A stretch of 64,000 bases of DNA from Pseudaminobacter sp047739745 (GTDB taxonomy: Bacteria > Pseudomonadota > Alphaproteobacteria > Rhizobiales > Rhizobiaceae), in NCBI RefSeq assembly GCF_047739745.1, contig NZ_JBLLVA010000020.1:1-64000 (forward strand), written 5' to 3'. The notes under the pieces were generated by a model. It was not told the origin of the DNA, ran no database searches, and saw nothing but the letters and a program-made list of their open reading frames with translations. Shown in pieces: positions 26,956-36,782 of the stretch (position 1 is the stretch's first letter; each line of letters starts with the position of its first letter). Both the position numbers and the translations under genes were made by a program.

Positions 26956-29277
26956 ATGGCGAAGACGGACGCGTGGGGCGCGCCCGAGGGGACGGCATTT
27001 GTGCAACGCAGGGCCAATGGCCTTGCGGGAACGGCACGGATCATCGCCGAGCCCGCCTATAGGCGGCTTCTTGCCGCGGAGCCCCTCCTGCGGCGTTCGA
27101 TCCCGGTTCTGATCGTCATTTTTTTGGCGGTGGTCGCGGCGGCTCGCTTTCTTTCGCTGATGGCCTGGCATGACGATGTCGAGCGCAATGCCAAAGCCAT
27201 TCTGAACCTTGGAGCCGGTCAGCTTGCCCATTCAATGATGGCTGATCCCCTCTCTGGAACGCCGACCGACATCGAAAGCCGCAATCTCCTGGAGCGCACG
27301 CTTCAGCGAGGCGCAATGAGCAGCCGGCATGTCCTCGCTATTACCGACGACGCTTTCAAGGTGGTAGCCACCTCGCCAGGCTCCGTCGAATGGACCGGCA
27401 AGGCTCTTGACGGCATCGTCTCCGGCGGACAGCCCCTGTTCATGTTCGGCGAGCGGGCCGGTGTCATGGATGTACGCATCGACGGACAAAAATGGTTAGC
27501 CGCCGTCAGCATGACGAAAGACGGGCGGGCTGCCGCCGCCATGATCGCGCAGAATGCAGTGTTCGCCGAATGGCGCAAGACCGCCTCTTTGAACATCACG
27601 CTTTTCGTGCTCACATCCGGCGTGCTGATCATCATCCTTTATGCCTATTTCAGCCAGGCGGCGCGAGCTCAAGCGGCCGACCGCATCTATCTCGAAGCCC
27701 ATGAGCGGATCGACCTGGCGCTGGTGCGCGGCCGCTGCGGCTTGTGGGACTGGGACATGGTGCGCGGCAAAATGTTCTGGTCGCGCTCCATGTACGATAT
27801 GCTCGGCTACGCACCCTGCGAGGACATGCTTTCCTTCGGCGAGGTCGATGACATCATTCATCCGGATGACGGGGACCTGTTCCAACTGGCCAATAAGATC
27901 GTCGCTCGCGAGATCGATCAAATCGATCAGGTCTTTCGCATGCGCCACGCGGATGGGCGGTGGGTATGGGTGCGCGCCCGTGCACAGGTCATCGATCCCG
28001 ACGCGCCGGAAATTCAGCTCATCGGCATCGCGGTGGACGTGACCGAGCAGCGTCATCTGGCACTGCGTTCGGAGGCCGCCGACATGCGGCTTCGCACCGC
28101 GATCGAAAATATCAACGAATCCTTCGTGTTGTGGGATGCCAAGCAGTGCCTGGTGATGTGCAACTCCAAATATCAGCAGGATAACGGCCTCTCTGATCGC
28201 GATGTGATGCCCGGTAGGCCGCGGCATGAGATCGAAGCCCGCATGAATGCCTATGCCTCGGAACGCCGGCTTGCCAACGCAAGTGGCCGGCGCGGCGGCG
28301 CGACCTACGAGCGCCAGCTTGCGGATGGGCGCTGGCTGCAGGTCAATGACCTGACGACGCGTGATGGCGGCATGGTTTCGGTTGGTTCCGACATCACCCA
28401 GATCAAACAACATCAGGACAAGCTGGTCGACAGCGAGCGACGCCTGATGGCGACCATCCACGACCTGAGCGTGGCGCGGCGTGCCGAGCAGGAGCGAGCC
28501 CGCGAACTCGTCGAACTCAACAAGAAGTACATGAAGGAGACCGAACGCGCGGAAGCCGCCAATCGGGCCAAGTCCGAATTCCTGGCAAACATGTCCCATG
28601 AGCTTCGCACGCCGCTCAACGCCATCATCGGCTTCTCAGAACTGATGGAATCGGGCTTGTTCGGCCCCCTCGGCTCGGAACGTTATGAGGAATACGCCAG
28701 CGACATACTCAGCAGCGGCAAATACCTGCTCGGTGTCATCAACGACATTCTCGATATGTCGAAAATCGAGGCCGGACAGTTCTCGATTGAAAGAGAAGAG
28801 ATAAATCTGTGTCCGCTGATCCGCGAGACGGTACGGGTAATTTCACTGCAGGCGGCCCAGAAGTCGATCACGGTAGAGACACAGATCGCCGACTCCATGA
28901 CGCTCTTCGCCGACAGGCGCGCGGTCAAGCAGATCGTCATCAATCTCTTGTCCAATGCCGTCAAGTTCACCGGCGAAGGCGGCCATATCTCGCTGCGGGC
29001 GCGTCACGTCTCGGGTGCATTGATGATCACCATCGAAGACAATGGCTGCGGCATCCCCAAGGCGGCGCTGAGCAAGCTTGGGCGTCCCTTCGAGCAGGTC
29101 CAAAACCAATTCTCAAAGAACCACACGGGTTCGGGCCTTGGGCTGGCAATCTCGCGTTCGTTGGCACAACTGCACGGCGGCGCCATGAAAATTCGCTCGA
29201 CCGAGGGGGTCGGGACGATCGTGGCGGTGCGGATTCCAGTGCGCAAGCCACCCAGGACGCTCAAAAAGGCCGCCTGA
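26956..29277 (+). CDS. pleC: PleC-like membrane sensor histidine kinase with PAS domains
   Basis: A 773-residue hybrid of sensing and phosphotransfer domains, likely acting on DivK-type regulators of the cell cycle. Two membrane helices (about 48-71 and 212-237) bracket a periplasmic loop. Two PAS domains follow (about 250-375 and 380-490), then a coiled coil and the dimerisation domain with the phospho-acceptor H548 (SHELRTPLNAIIGFSEL). The ATPase domain has NLLSNAVKFTGEG, DNGCGIP and GLGLAISRSLAQLHGG. ATG 26956 has GGGGAG upstream. The place next to glnE and degP matches what I recall for pleC in Sinorhizobium; the symbol rests on that and length. Confidence 0.78.
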   Translation: MAKTDAWGAPEGTAFVQRRANGLAGTARIIAEPAYRRLLAAEPLLRRSIPVLIVIFLAVVAAARFLSLMAWHDDVERNAKAILNLGAGQLAHSMMADPLSGTPTDIESRNLLERTLQRGAMSSRHVLAITDDAFKVVATSPGSVEWTGKALDGIVSGGQPLFMFGERAGVMDVRIDGQKWLAAVSMTKDGRAAAAMIAQNAVFAEWRKTASLNITLFVLTSGVLIIILYAYFSQAARAQAADRIYLEAHERIDLALVRGRCGLWDWDMVRGKMFWSRSMYDMLGYAPCEDMLSFGEVDDIIHPDDGDLFQLANKIVAREIDQIDQVFRMRHADGRWVWVRARAQVIDPDAPEIQLIGIAVDVTEQRHLALRSEAADMRLRTAIENINESFVLWDAKQCLVMCNSKYQQDNGLSDRDVMPGRPRHEIEARMNAYASERRLANASGRRGGATYERQLADGRWLQVNDLTTRDGGMVSVGSDITQIKQHQDKLVDSERRLMATIHDLSVARRAEQERARELVELNKKYMKETERAEAANRAKSEFLANMSHELRTPLNAIIGFSELMESGLFGPLGSERYEEYASDILSSGKYLLGVINDILDMSKIEAGQFSIEREEINLCPLIRETVRVISLQAAQKSITVETQIADSMTLFADRRAVKQIVINLLSNAVKFTGEGGHISLRARHVSGALMITIEDNGCGIPKAALSKLGRPFEQVQNQFSKNHTGSGLGLAISRSLAQLHGGAMKIRSTEGVGTIVAVRIPVRKPPRTLKKAA

Positions 29278-29317
29278 CCAGTAAATTGACAGGCTGAAGG
29301 ATATCCCGTTTGAGGCG

Positions 29318-32281
29318 TCAGGCCCGAGCTCCTCGAAGCAGACGGTCGAAGTGGGCACGCACCCTCAGGGCGGTTTCCTTGACATGTGCCTCCAGCACGC
29401 TGAAATCGGGGAGATCCGTCGCCCGCAGTAACAAATCCAGCAGACCTGGAGGGGCATCCGTCCGTTCGAAAGCACCAGTCAGGCAAAGCCGTATCATTTG
29501 AGTCAGTGCCTGATAGAGGGCATAGGCATCGACGAGTTCCTGCCTGAGTTGCGCATCGGCGAAATCTGGCGCAAGCCGAGCGAGGATTTCCGCCGTGCTG
29601 GTGGTGTGGTGGTCATCAGCCTGTCGCGTCAGCACGGCGACCTGAGCAATAAATTCAAGATCGATCAGCCCGCCCGCAATCAGTTTGATCTCCCAAAGAT
29701 CGCGCGGAGGCTTTTCCGCGGCGATCATGTCGCGCATGTCCGCGGCCTTTCTGGAAACCTCGCTGCCGCTTCTCGGCAATGCGAGAATGGCTTCAACCTC
29801 CGTTTCAACCGCAGCGCAGAGTGCCCCATCGCCGGCAACTGCGCGCGCGCGCGTCAGTGCCATATGCTCCCATGTCCAGGCTTCTTCCCGCTGATATTTC
29901 CGGAAAGCGTCGATATGGGTTGCGACCGGTCCCTTGTTGCCCGACGGCCGCAACCGAAGATCGAGTTCATAGAGAACGCCTTCGGCGGTAGGCGCCGAAA
30001 CCGCAGCGATCAGCCGTTGGGTAAGCCTCGTATAATAATGCGACGGAGCCAATGGTTTCTCGCCGTCCGATTCCTCGGCGTCCGCATCATGGTCGTAAAG
30101 AAGGATCAAATCGACGTCCGAGCCAGCAGTCAGTTCGCGGCTTCCGAGCTTGCCCATGCCTAGTATCGCCACCCTGCCGCCGGCGACCGTGCCATGCCGC
30201 ACCGCGAACTGCTCGATGACCGCGTCAAGTGCGGCACCGATCGTCAGATCGGCCAGATCGGAAAATGCCTTGCCAGCCCGGCTCGCATCGATCGAACCGG
30301 CCAGCAGACGCACCCCGATCAGAAACTTCTGTTCGGCAGCAAATATGCGTAATCGATCGAGTGTCTCCTCGTAGGTTCGTCCTGCATCCAATAACGCCGA
30401 GAGACGATCAGCCAGATAGGCTTTGTCCGGCAATTCAGTCAGCAGAGCCGGGTCGAGCAATCCATCGAAGACGTGCGGGCGCCTTGTAATGATGGCGGCA
30501 AGCCGAGGAGCAGCCCCCATGATCGTTGCAAGCAGCCTCAAAAGCGCGGGATTCGAGCGAAGCAGCGAAAAAAGCTGAATTCCCGCCGGCAGACCGGCCA
30601 GGAATTCGTCGAACCGCATCAGCGCTTCGTCGGCACGTCGCGTCTCGCCGAAAGCCTCGAGGAGCGCCGGTGTCAGTTCCGTCAGTCTCTCGCGTGCCTC
30701 AGCCGACTGTGTCGCGCGATAACGCCCGAAATGCCAACTGCGGATCACCCGGCAAATGTCGCTCGGGCGCCCAAACCCCAGTCCGTGCAGCGTCTTCAGC
30801 GTGTCGGGGTCGTCCACATCACCGGTGAACACGAGATTGCCGACACCTGACGACAGCTCCGGGGCGGTCTCGAATAGAGCTGCATAATGTTGCTCGACTT
30901 CCTGCAGCGCGGAGCGGAAGCTTTCGGCAAACCGATTGCCGTCGGCGAAGCCAAGCAGCCTCGCGACGCGTTCCAGGCCCTCATCGTCTTCCGGCAAGAC
31001 ATGCGTTTGTTCATCCGCCACCATTTGGATCGCATGTTCGACCCGGCGCAAAAACCAGTACTGTCGAATAAGAGCGTCTCGCGCCTCCGCCGTAATCCAG
31101 CCGCGTTCGGCAAGTTGTGCCAGCATCGGCACGGTCTCGCGCCCACGCAGTTCTGGAAAGCGGCCGCCGGCAATCAGTTGTTGCGTCTGAACGAAAAACT
31201 CGATCTCGCGTATGCCGCCACGGCCGAGCTTGACATTGTGGCCCTTCACCGCAATCTCGCCATGACCCTTATGGGCATGTATTTGACGTTTGATCGAATG
31301 AACGTCGGCGATCGCCGCAAAGTCCATGTATTTGCGCCAGATATAGGGCTGAAGCTCCTTGAGAAAGAGCTCGCCTGCCTTCACGTCGCCTGCAACCGCC
31401 CGCGCCTTGATCATGGCGGCCCGCTCCCAATTCTGGCCGCGGCTTTCGTAATAGAGCAAGGCTGCCTGCACTGGGATCGCCAACGGCGTCGAACCAGGGT
31501 CGGGACGCAGACGCAGATCGGTTCGAAACACATAGCCGTCTTCGGTACGGTCCTGGAGGATGCGCACCAGACGCCGGGTCAGGCGCGCGAACAAATCCGC
31601 CGCCTCGAGCGGCTCGACAACGGCTGGCGCCTGCGGCTCGAAAAACACCACAAGGTCGATATCGGACGAAAAGTTGAGCTCATGCGCGCCGAGCTTGCCC
31701 ATGCCGAGCACGATCCAGCCGGAATTCTGCGCCGGATTGTCCGGATCAGGCAATTTCAGCTTGCCTTGCGAATGAGCCTCGCGCAGCAGGAAATTCACCG
31801 CCGCCTGTGTGCACGTCTGAGCCAGTTCGCTCAGCCTGCTTACCGTTACCGCGGTAGCGACTTCGCCGGCCAGATCGGAAAGCGCGATCAAAAAATGTGC
31901 TTCGAGCTTAAGCCGGCGCAGCGCAGTCATCAAAGAGCGCTCCGACACTTCATCGGCGAATGCCAATCCGCCGATCTCAGCCTGGATTCCGAGCAGACGC
32001 GCCTCTATCGGCTCGTCGAACAATGCATCCAGAATTTCGGGGCGTCGCCGCGCGCAATCGCGCATGAACGGCGAAAGATCGAGAACCGCGCCGACAAACG
32101 ATGCCAGTTCGCTCTTTCCCGTAAGCATCCTGGCCAGTCGTGGAAAACCTTCGTCTCCAGCATTCGAGGCGATTTCCGCAAGCTCGCGCTCGGCGCAGCC
32201 ATCGTCCAGAGGTACGAGAGTCGGAATGGGCTTTTCGAACCATCCGCCGTTTTTGCGCTTCTTCCCAACGCTTGCCGTCAC
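29318..32281 (-). CDS. glnE: Bifunctional glutamine synthetase adenylyltransferase/adenylyl-removing enzyme
   Basis: A 987-residue enzyme that adenylylates and de-adenylylates glutamine synthetase under PII control. It holds two nucleotidyltransferase domains with matching motifs: GMGKLGAHELNFSSDIDLVV in the N-terminal half (adenylyl removal) and GMGKLGSRELTAGSDVDLIL in the C-terminal half (adenylylation), separated by a regulatory linker. GTG 32281 overlaps the stop of the upstream kinase as GTGA, giving coupled translation, and is preferred over an ATG 39 bases upstream. It converges on pleC. Confidence 0.95.
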   Translation of the reverse strand: MTASVGKKRKNGGWFEKPIPTLVPLDDGCAERELAEIASNAGDEGFPRLARMLTGKSELASFVGAVLDLSPFMRDCARRRPEILDALFDEPIEARLLGIQAEIGGLAFADEVSERSLMTALRRLKLEAHFLIALSDLAGEVATAVTVSRLSELAQTCTQAAVNFLLREAHSQGKLKLPDPDNPAQNSGWIVLGMGKLGAHELNFSSDIDLVVFFEPQAPAVVEPLEAADLFARLTRRLVRILQDRTEDGYVFRTDLRLRPDPGSTPLAIPVQAALLYYESRGQNWERAAMIKARAVAGDVKAGELFLKELQPYIWRKYMDFAAIADVHSIKRQIHAHKGHGEIAVKGHNVKLGRGGIREIEFFVQTQQLIAGGRFPELRGRETVPMLAQLAERGWITAEARDALIRQYWFLRRVEHAIQMVADEQTHVLPEDDEGLERVARLLGFADGNRFAESFRSALQEVEQHYAALFETAPELSSGVGNLVFTGDVDDPDTLKTLHGLGFGRPSDICRVIRSWHFGRYRATQSAEARERLTELTPALLEAFGETRRADEALMRFDEFLAGLPAGIQLFSLLRSNPALLRLLATIMGAAPRLAAIITRRPHVFDGLLDPALLTELPDKAYLADRLSALLDAGRTYEETLDRLRIFAAEQKFLIGVRLLAGSIDASRAGKAFSDLADLTIGAALDAVIEQFAVRHGTVAGGRVAILGMGKLGSRELTAGSDVDLILLYDHDADAEESDGEKPLAPSHYYTRLTQRLIAAVSAPTAEGVLYELDLRLRPSGNKGPVATHIDAFRKYQREEAWTWEHMALTRARAVAGDGALCAAVETEVEAILALPRSGSEVSRKAADMRDMIAAEKPPRDLWEIKLIAGGLIDLEFIAQVAVLTRQADDHHTTSTAEILARLAPDFADAQLRQELVDAYALYQALTQMIRLCLTGAFERTDAPPGLLDLLLRATDLPDFSVLEAHVKETALRVRAHFDRLLRGARA

Positions 32282-33717
32282 TTCGCCGTCTCGTTTTGCG
32301 GAAAGGTCATCATGACGCATAATCCGGGATCGGCTGGCTTCAGATCAAGCCGTCCGCCATGAAATTTCATGATTGCCTTGGCGAGGCTGAGACCGAGCCC
32401 TGAACCAGGTTGCGTCCTGCTCTTTTCGAGACGCACGAAGCGCTCGGTCGCCCGCTGGCGATCAGCTTCGTCCGGGATGCCCGGCCCGTTGTCGGTGACA
32501 CTCAGTTGGACCTCGCTTCCTTTTTGCTCCAGCAGCACCTGCACCGACGGCGCCTCAGTCGAGCCGGCCGAATATTTGATTGCATTGTCGACGATATTGG
32601 AAAGCGCCTGCCCGATCAGTTCCCGATTGCCGTCGACCGTAAAGGAATCGCCGATCGACACCGTCAGATCGACACCCGCCTCTTCCGCAGCCGGCTCGTA
32701 AAGCTCGGCAACATCGCGAACGGCCGCCCCAAGATCGACTTTTGACATAGTCTCGGCCGAATAGCCGGCTTCAAGTCGCGAAATCATCAGAATCGCGTTG
32801 AAGGTGCGAATGAGATGGTCCGATTCGGCGATCATCGCCTCCAGAGCCGCCCGATACTCCTGAGGCTCGCGCTGGCCGGACAGGGCGTTTTCGGCGCGAT
32901 TTCTGAGACGCGTCAGCGGCGTCTTCAGATCGTGCGCAATATTGTCAGAAACCTGTTTTAGGCCTTCGTTAAGCTCGGCGATGCGCGCCAGCATGGTATT
33001 GAGATTTTCCGAAAGCCGATCGAATTCATCCCCTGCCCCCGTAACAGGCAACCGTCCGGTGAGGTCGCCGCCCATTATCCGGCGGCTTGCTACGGACACT
33101 TTGTCGATATGCTTCAGCGCCCTGCGCCCAACGAAATACCAGATCAGCAACGCGCCGATCCCCATCATCGCAAGGGCGAACATCAGGGCGCGTCTCACAA
33201 CGTCGCGGAAACGCTCAGGCTCGCTGAGATCGCGTCCTACCAGCACAATCATTCGGTTCGGCAGTTTCAAGACAAGTGCAATAGCCTTGTGTCGCGGTTC
33301 AGGGCCCGGCCTGACGGAATCGCGAGTTCTCTCCTGGCTGGTGTCGCCAAAGCGCTGATAGGCGAAAGGCCGTTCCGTCCAGCCTTCGGTAGCGATAACG
33401 CCCGGCTCGAGGTTCTCGACATTGCCCGAGAGGATACGCCCGTTGGCATCGGCAATCAGATAAAGGTTAGCGCTTGGCTGACGGGAGCGTCGCTCGATCG
33501 TGCGCACCAGAAATGGCAGCCCGCCTCGTTGATACGCGCTGACAAGGCCTTGCGCTTCCTCGTTGATGGTCTCCATGGTCTGCGAGGTCAGCATACGTGC
33601 TGACAGCGATGTCATGTAGAACGCCAGAAGAACCGCACAGAGAGTGAAAAGAACGAGATAGAGTGCCGAAAGCCGTGCGGCGGTCGTCTTCAATACGGCA
33701 GGAAGCCTTGCCGCCAT
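32278..33717 (-). CDS. Sensor histidine kinase paired with the degP-linked regulator
   Basis: A 479-residue inner-membrane kinase. One helix near residues 18-38, a periplasmic domain (about 40-170) with a conserved Tyr/Leu-rich core, a second helix (about 177-197), a HAMP linker (about 198-250), the phospho-acceptor H262 (IAHDLKTPLTRLR), and an ATPase domain (IVDNAIKYS, DNGPGIPDEA, GSGLGLSLAKAIM). It is three bases from the response regulator and overlaps glnE. Being in the degP transcription unit suggests sensing of envelope stress, an inference from context. Confidence 0.92.
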   Translation of the reverse strand: MAARLPAVLKTTAARLSALYLVLFTLCAVLLAFYMTSLSARMLTSQTMETINEEAQGLVSAYQRGGLPFLVRTIERRSRQPSANLYLIADANGRILSGNVENLEPGVIATEGWTERPFAYQRFGDTSQERTRDSVRPGPEPRHKAIALVLKLPNRMIVLVGRDLSEPERFRDVVRRALMFALAMMGIGALLIWYFVGRRALKHIDKVSVASRRIMGGDLTGRLPVTGAGDEFDRLSENLNTMLARIAELNEGLKQVSDNIAHDLKTPLTRLRNRAENALSGQREPQEYRAALEAMIAESDHLIRTFNAILMISRLEAGYSAETMSKVDLGAAVRDVAELYEPAAEEAGVDLTVSIGDSFTVDGNRELIGQALSNIVDNAIKYSAGSTEAPSVQVLLEQKGSEVQLSVTDNGPGIPDEADRQRATERFVRLEKSRTQPGSGLGLSLAKAIMKFHGGRLDLKPADPGLCVMMTFPQNETAK

Positions 33718-33720
33718 CCG

Positions 33721-34443
33721 TCACACGGCCTTGATCATGTAGCCTGCCCCGCGCACCGTATGCAGAATGGGACTGTCAAAACCCTTCTCGATCTTGCTCC
33801 GCAACCTTGAAACGTGAACGTCGATGACGTTCGTCTGCGGATCGAAGTGATAGTCCCACACGTTTTCCAGAAGCATTGTGCGTGTAACCACCTGCCCTGT
33901 ATGACGCATGAGATATTCGAGCAGGCGAAATTCGCGGGGCTGAAGGATGATTTCCTGGCCGGCGCGCCGCACCGTATGGGACAAGCGATCAAGTTCCAAG
34001 TCGCCGATTCGGTAGACCGTTTCGACTTCCCGCGAACTGGCCCGTCTGTTCAGCACCTCGATGCGGGCCAGAAGCTCGGAAAACGCGTAAGGTTTCGTCA
34101 GATAGTCGTCACCGCCGGCACGCAGGCCGGTAACGCGATCGTCGACTTCCCCCAGCGCAGATAAAATAAGAACCGGCGTCGTATTGCCGCGCGAACGAAG
34201 CCCGGCAATGACAGAAAGTCCATCGCGCCTGGGCAGCATACGATCGATGATCATCACGTCGTACTCACCCGAGTCAGCCAGCACAAAGCCTGTTTCGCCG
34301 TCGCCGGCAATATGAGCGGTATGGCCGGCCTCGGCCAACGCCTTTTCCAGATAGTCCGCCGCCTCGCGATCATCTTCGATGACAAGAATCTTCATGCGTT
34401 CACTATACGCGATTTGGGCAGGTTCAACCGTGCTGGTTTCCAT
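33721..34443 (-). CDS. OmpR/PhoB-type response regulator
   Basis: A 240-residue DNA-binding regulator: receiver domain with acidic pair (IEDDREAADYL), phospho-acceptor D67 (MIIDRMLP) and switch Lys (YLTKPYAF), then a winged-helix domain (LQPREFRLLEYLMRH, NVIDVHVSRLRSKI). ATG 34443 has GGAGA upstream; starting at ATG 34395 would give the usual 224-residue form. It lies 145 bases downstream of degP on the same strand. I suggest it binds the CATTACGA repeats before degP, but this is inference. Confidence 0.92.
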   Translation of the reverse strand: METSTVEPAQIAYSERMKILVIEDDREAADYLEKALAEAGHTAHIAGDGETGFVLADSGEYDVMIIDRMLPRRDGLSVIAGLRSRGNTTPVLILSALGEVDDRVTGLRAGGDDYLTKPYAFSELLARIEVLNRRASSREVETVYRIGDLELDRLSHTVRRAGQEIILQPREFRLLEYLMRHTGQVVTRTMLLENVWDYHFDPQTNVIDVHVSRLRSKIEKGFDSPILHTVRGAGYMIKAV

Positions 34444-34588
34444 AAAGCTGTCTCCGACAAGGCATGGCAGCGGACTTGCAAGGCCCGCTGCCGCTGCAAC
34501 CGGGTGCGCTCTAACGGAACGCCCCGCTTCTTTCCGAATCGACCGGCTGAAGGCAACGAATTCGCCGCTTCGGAAAATGTCGCGCTGA

Positions 34589-36103
34589 TCAGCCCTTTTC
34601 GACCGGAAGAGCGACAAAGCGGTTGGTGTCGTCACGCGTGACCTGCACCAAAACAGCCTTGCGGCCAGCCTTGGCAGCCTCTGCCATTGCCTTGGTGACG
34701 TCGCCAGCGCCATTCACTTCCATGGAGTTCACCGAAGTGATGACGTCGCCTGCCTGTATGCCGCGGTCTGCGGCATCGCTGTCAGGGTCGACATCGGTCA
34801 CGACCAGACCCTTGCCTTCCTCGGCAGGGGCAACGGTCAGACCAAGGTCCGCAAGCGAACTGGCCTGGTCATCGGGCGACGATTGCCCGTCGTTTGACGC
34901 CAGCTTGTCGGCTCCGGGAAGCTCGCCCAGGGTGAGCTTCATCGTTTCGGAAGCACCCTTGCGCCACACGGTAACATCGACGGAACTACCCGGCGCGAAA
35001 CCGGCGATCATGCGGGCAAGCTCACGCGGCGAGGCGACGTCCTTGCTGTTAACCTTCGTGATTATGTCTCCGGCAACGATACCAGCCTCCTTGGCCGGAC
35101 CATCGGCTTGTGAATCGGCAACGAGAGCGCCCTTGGCGTCGTCCAGGCCGAGCGATTCGGCAATTTCCTTGCTGACGGGCTGAATTTGCACACCCAGCCA
35201 ACCGCGCTGCACGGTGCCGTCCTTCATCAGGTCTTCGACGACCGACTTTGCCGTGGAGGCCGGAATTGCGAAAGCAATACCCACATTGCCCCCCGACGGG
35301 GAGAAAATCGCCGTGTTGATTCCCACGACCTGGCCGCTGAGATTGAACGCCGGACCGCCTGAGTTTCCGCGGTTCACCGCCGCGTCGATCTGAATGAAAT
35401 CGTCGTAGGGACCCGCGCCGATGTCACGACCGCGCGCCGAGACGATGCCGGCCGTAACCGTACCGCCGAGGCCGAACGGGTTGCCGACCGCAACGACCCA
35501 GTCGCCGACGCGAACCTTCGCGTCATCGGCAAAATCGACATAAGTGAACTTGCCGCCGTCTTCGACCTTCAGAACTGCAAGGTCCGTGCGAGCATCGGTA
35601 CCTATAAGCTTGGCATCGAGCTCCCGGCCATCGTCGGTGACAACCGTGAAGGCCGAACCGCCTTCTACCACATGGTTGTTGGTGACAAGATAGCCATCTT
35701 CGGAAATGAAGAAGCCTGAACCCTGAGAGACCGCACGGGGACCCCGCTCGCGACGGCTGTGCCTTTCGCCATCACCACGGAACTGGCGGAAAAACCGCTT
35801 CATCGGGTGGTCATCAGGTAGATTGTCGAAGCCGCGCGGGCCTGAAAAGAAGTCCAGGCTGTCACTGGAAGCAGATTCGATCTTCGACTTGACGCGCACG
35901 CTCACGACAGCCGGAGAAACGCGTTCAACGACATCGGCGAAGCCGGGGGCCTCGGGAGCCTCTATGCGCACGGCCTCTGCGAAAACCGGCAAGGTTCCCG
36001 ATGTGACAGCACCAAAGCCGATCGCGCCGGCAACGGCAACGGAAGCAGCAGCGGCCAAAAGCCGGCTGCGGGTCTTGGAAACGGGATTAGGAGAGACGGT
36101 CAT
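34589..36103 (-). CDS. degP: DegP/Do-type periplasmic serine protease
   Basis: A 504-residue HtrA protease/chaperone that degrades misfolded envelope proteins. A signal peptide (about 1-43) is followed by the trypsin-like domain with catalytic H144 (NNHVVEG), D174 (TDLAVLK) and S248 (GNSGGPAF), then two PDZ domains (about 290-380 and 410-500). The region 75-125 is an unusually Arg/His-rich loop before the catalytic core, typical of rhizobial DegP. It heads a unit with the regulator, kinase and glnE downstream. Confidence 0.95.
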   Translation of the reverse strand: MTVSPNPVSKTRSRLLAAAASVAVAGAIGFGAVTSGTLPVFAEAVRIEAPEAPGFADVVERVSPAVVSVRVKSKIESASSDSLDFFSGPRGFDNLPDDHPMKRFFRQFRGDGERHSRRERGPRAVSQGSGFFISEDGYLVTNNHVVEGGSAFTVVTDDGRELDAKLIGTDARTDLAVLKVEDGGKFTYVDFADDAKVRVGDWVVAVGNPFGLGGTVTAGIVSARGRDIGAGPYDDFIQIDAAVNRGNSGGPAFNLSGQVVGINTAIFSPSGGNVGIAFAIPASTAKSVVEDLMKDGTVQRGWLGVQIQPVSKEIAESLGLDDAKGALVADSQADGPAKEAGIVAGDIITKVNSKDVASPRELARMIAGFAPGSSVDVTVWRKGASETMKLTLGELPGADKLASNDGQSSPDDQASSLADLGLTVAPAEEGKGLVVTDVDPDSDAADRGIQAGDVITSVNSMEVNGAGDVTKAMAEAAKAGRKAVLVQVTRDDTNRFVALPVEKG

Positions 36104-36166
36104 TTTGCATATCCTCTTGTATGGGCGCGCTTGAACGCATGCTCATCCAAGAGATAGGAAACCCGA

Positions 36167-36206
36167 CATTACGACGCTCTTTCCATGGAATGAAATTTTC
36201 GTAATG
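36167..36206 (-). promoter_or_regulatory. Paired CATTACGA repeats upstream of degP
   Basis: CATTACGA (36167-36174) and its exact inverse TCGTAATG (36199-36206) sit 64-103 bases before the degP start. Read towards degP the outer copy is CATTACGAAAA, which recurs upstream of the RcnB-like gene at 62522. A regulator site is likely; the two-component pair downstream of degP is the obvious candidate. Confidence 0.5.
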
Positions 36207-36311
36207 TTCCGGGCTCTGCTTGGCGCGAAGCGGGCCATGAATGGTCCGGCACTCCAACGCTTCAAGCCTTCGGGACGGCCAAGCAGACAAGACGGCGGCA
36301 CGTCAGACGCT

Positions 36312-36782
36312 TTAAGTATCCTTGCGCAAGATAGCTTCCAGTTCGTCTTTTTCTTCGGCCGTCAGCTTCGCCACCTCGCCCCCGCGTTTTCTACGCGCCG
36401 CCCGGATCATGAATGCGCCGCCACAGAGCAGCAGTATTATCGGCGCTCCCCACAACAAGGCATTGCGCAAATTCAGGCGAGGCTTCAGCAAAACGAACTC
36501 GCCATATCGGGAGACGATATAATCCAGGACCTCTTTGTCGTTATCTCCCGCCACCAGCCGCTCACGCACGAGCACCCGCAAATCGCGCGCCAATTCAGCG
36601 TCCGATTCGTCGATCGACTGGTTCTGGCAGACCATGCAACGCAGTTCTTCCGACAGCAATCGCGCGCGATGCTCAAGCGCCGGGTCGCTCAGCACTTCAT
36701 CCGGCTGCACGGCATAGGCACCATGACCGAGCATCAGCGCGCATAGAAGCGCGGCTAGCGCCGTGACGAACCGCCTGCTCAT
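36312..36782 (-). CDS. cycL: Cytochrome c maturation protein CcmH/CycL
   Basis: A 156-residue periplasmic thiol-redox protein that prepares apocytochrome c for haem ligation. A signal peptide (1-24) precedes the redox motif RCMVCQ (C49, C52); a single C-terminal helix (about 108-126) anchors it in the membrane. It overlaps cycK by four bases as the last gene of cycHJKL. Confidence 0.95.
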   Translation of the reverse strand: MSRRFVTALAALLCALMLGHGAYAVQPDEVLSDPALEHRARLLSEELRCMVCQNQSIDESDAELARDLRVLVRERLVAGDNDKEVLDYIVSRYGEFVLLKPRLNLRNALLWGAPIILLLCGGAFMIRAARRKRGGEVAKLTAEEKDELEAILRKDT

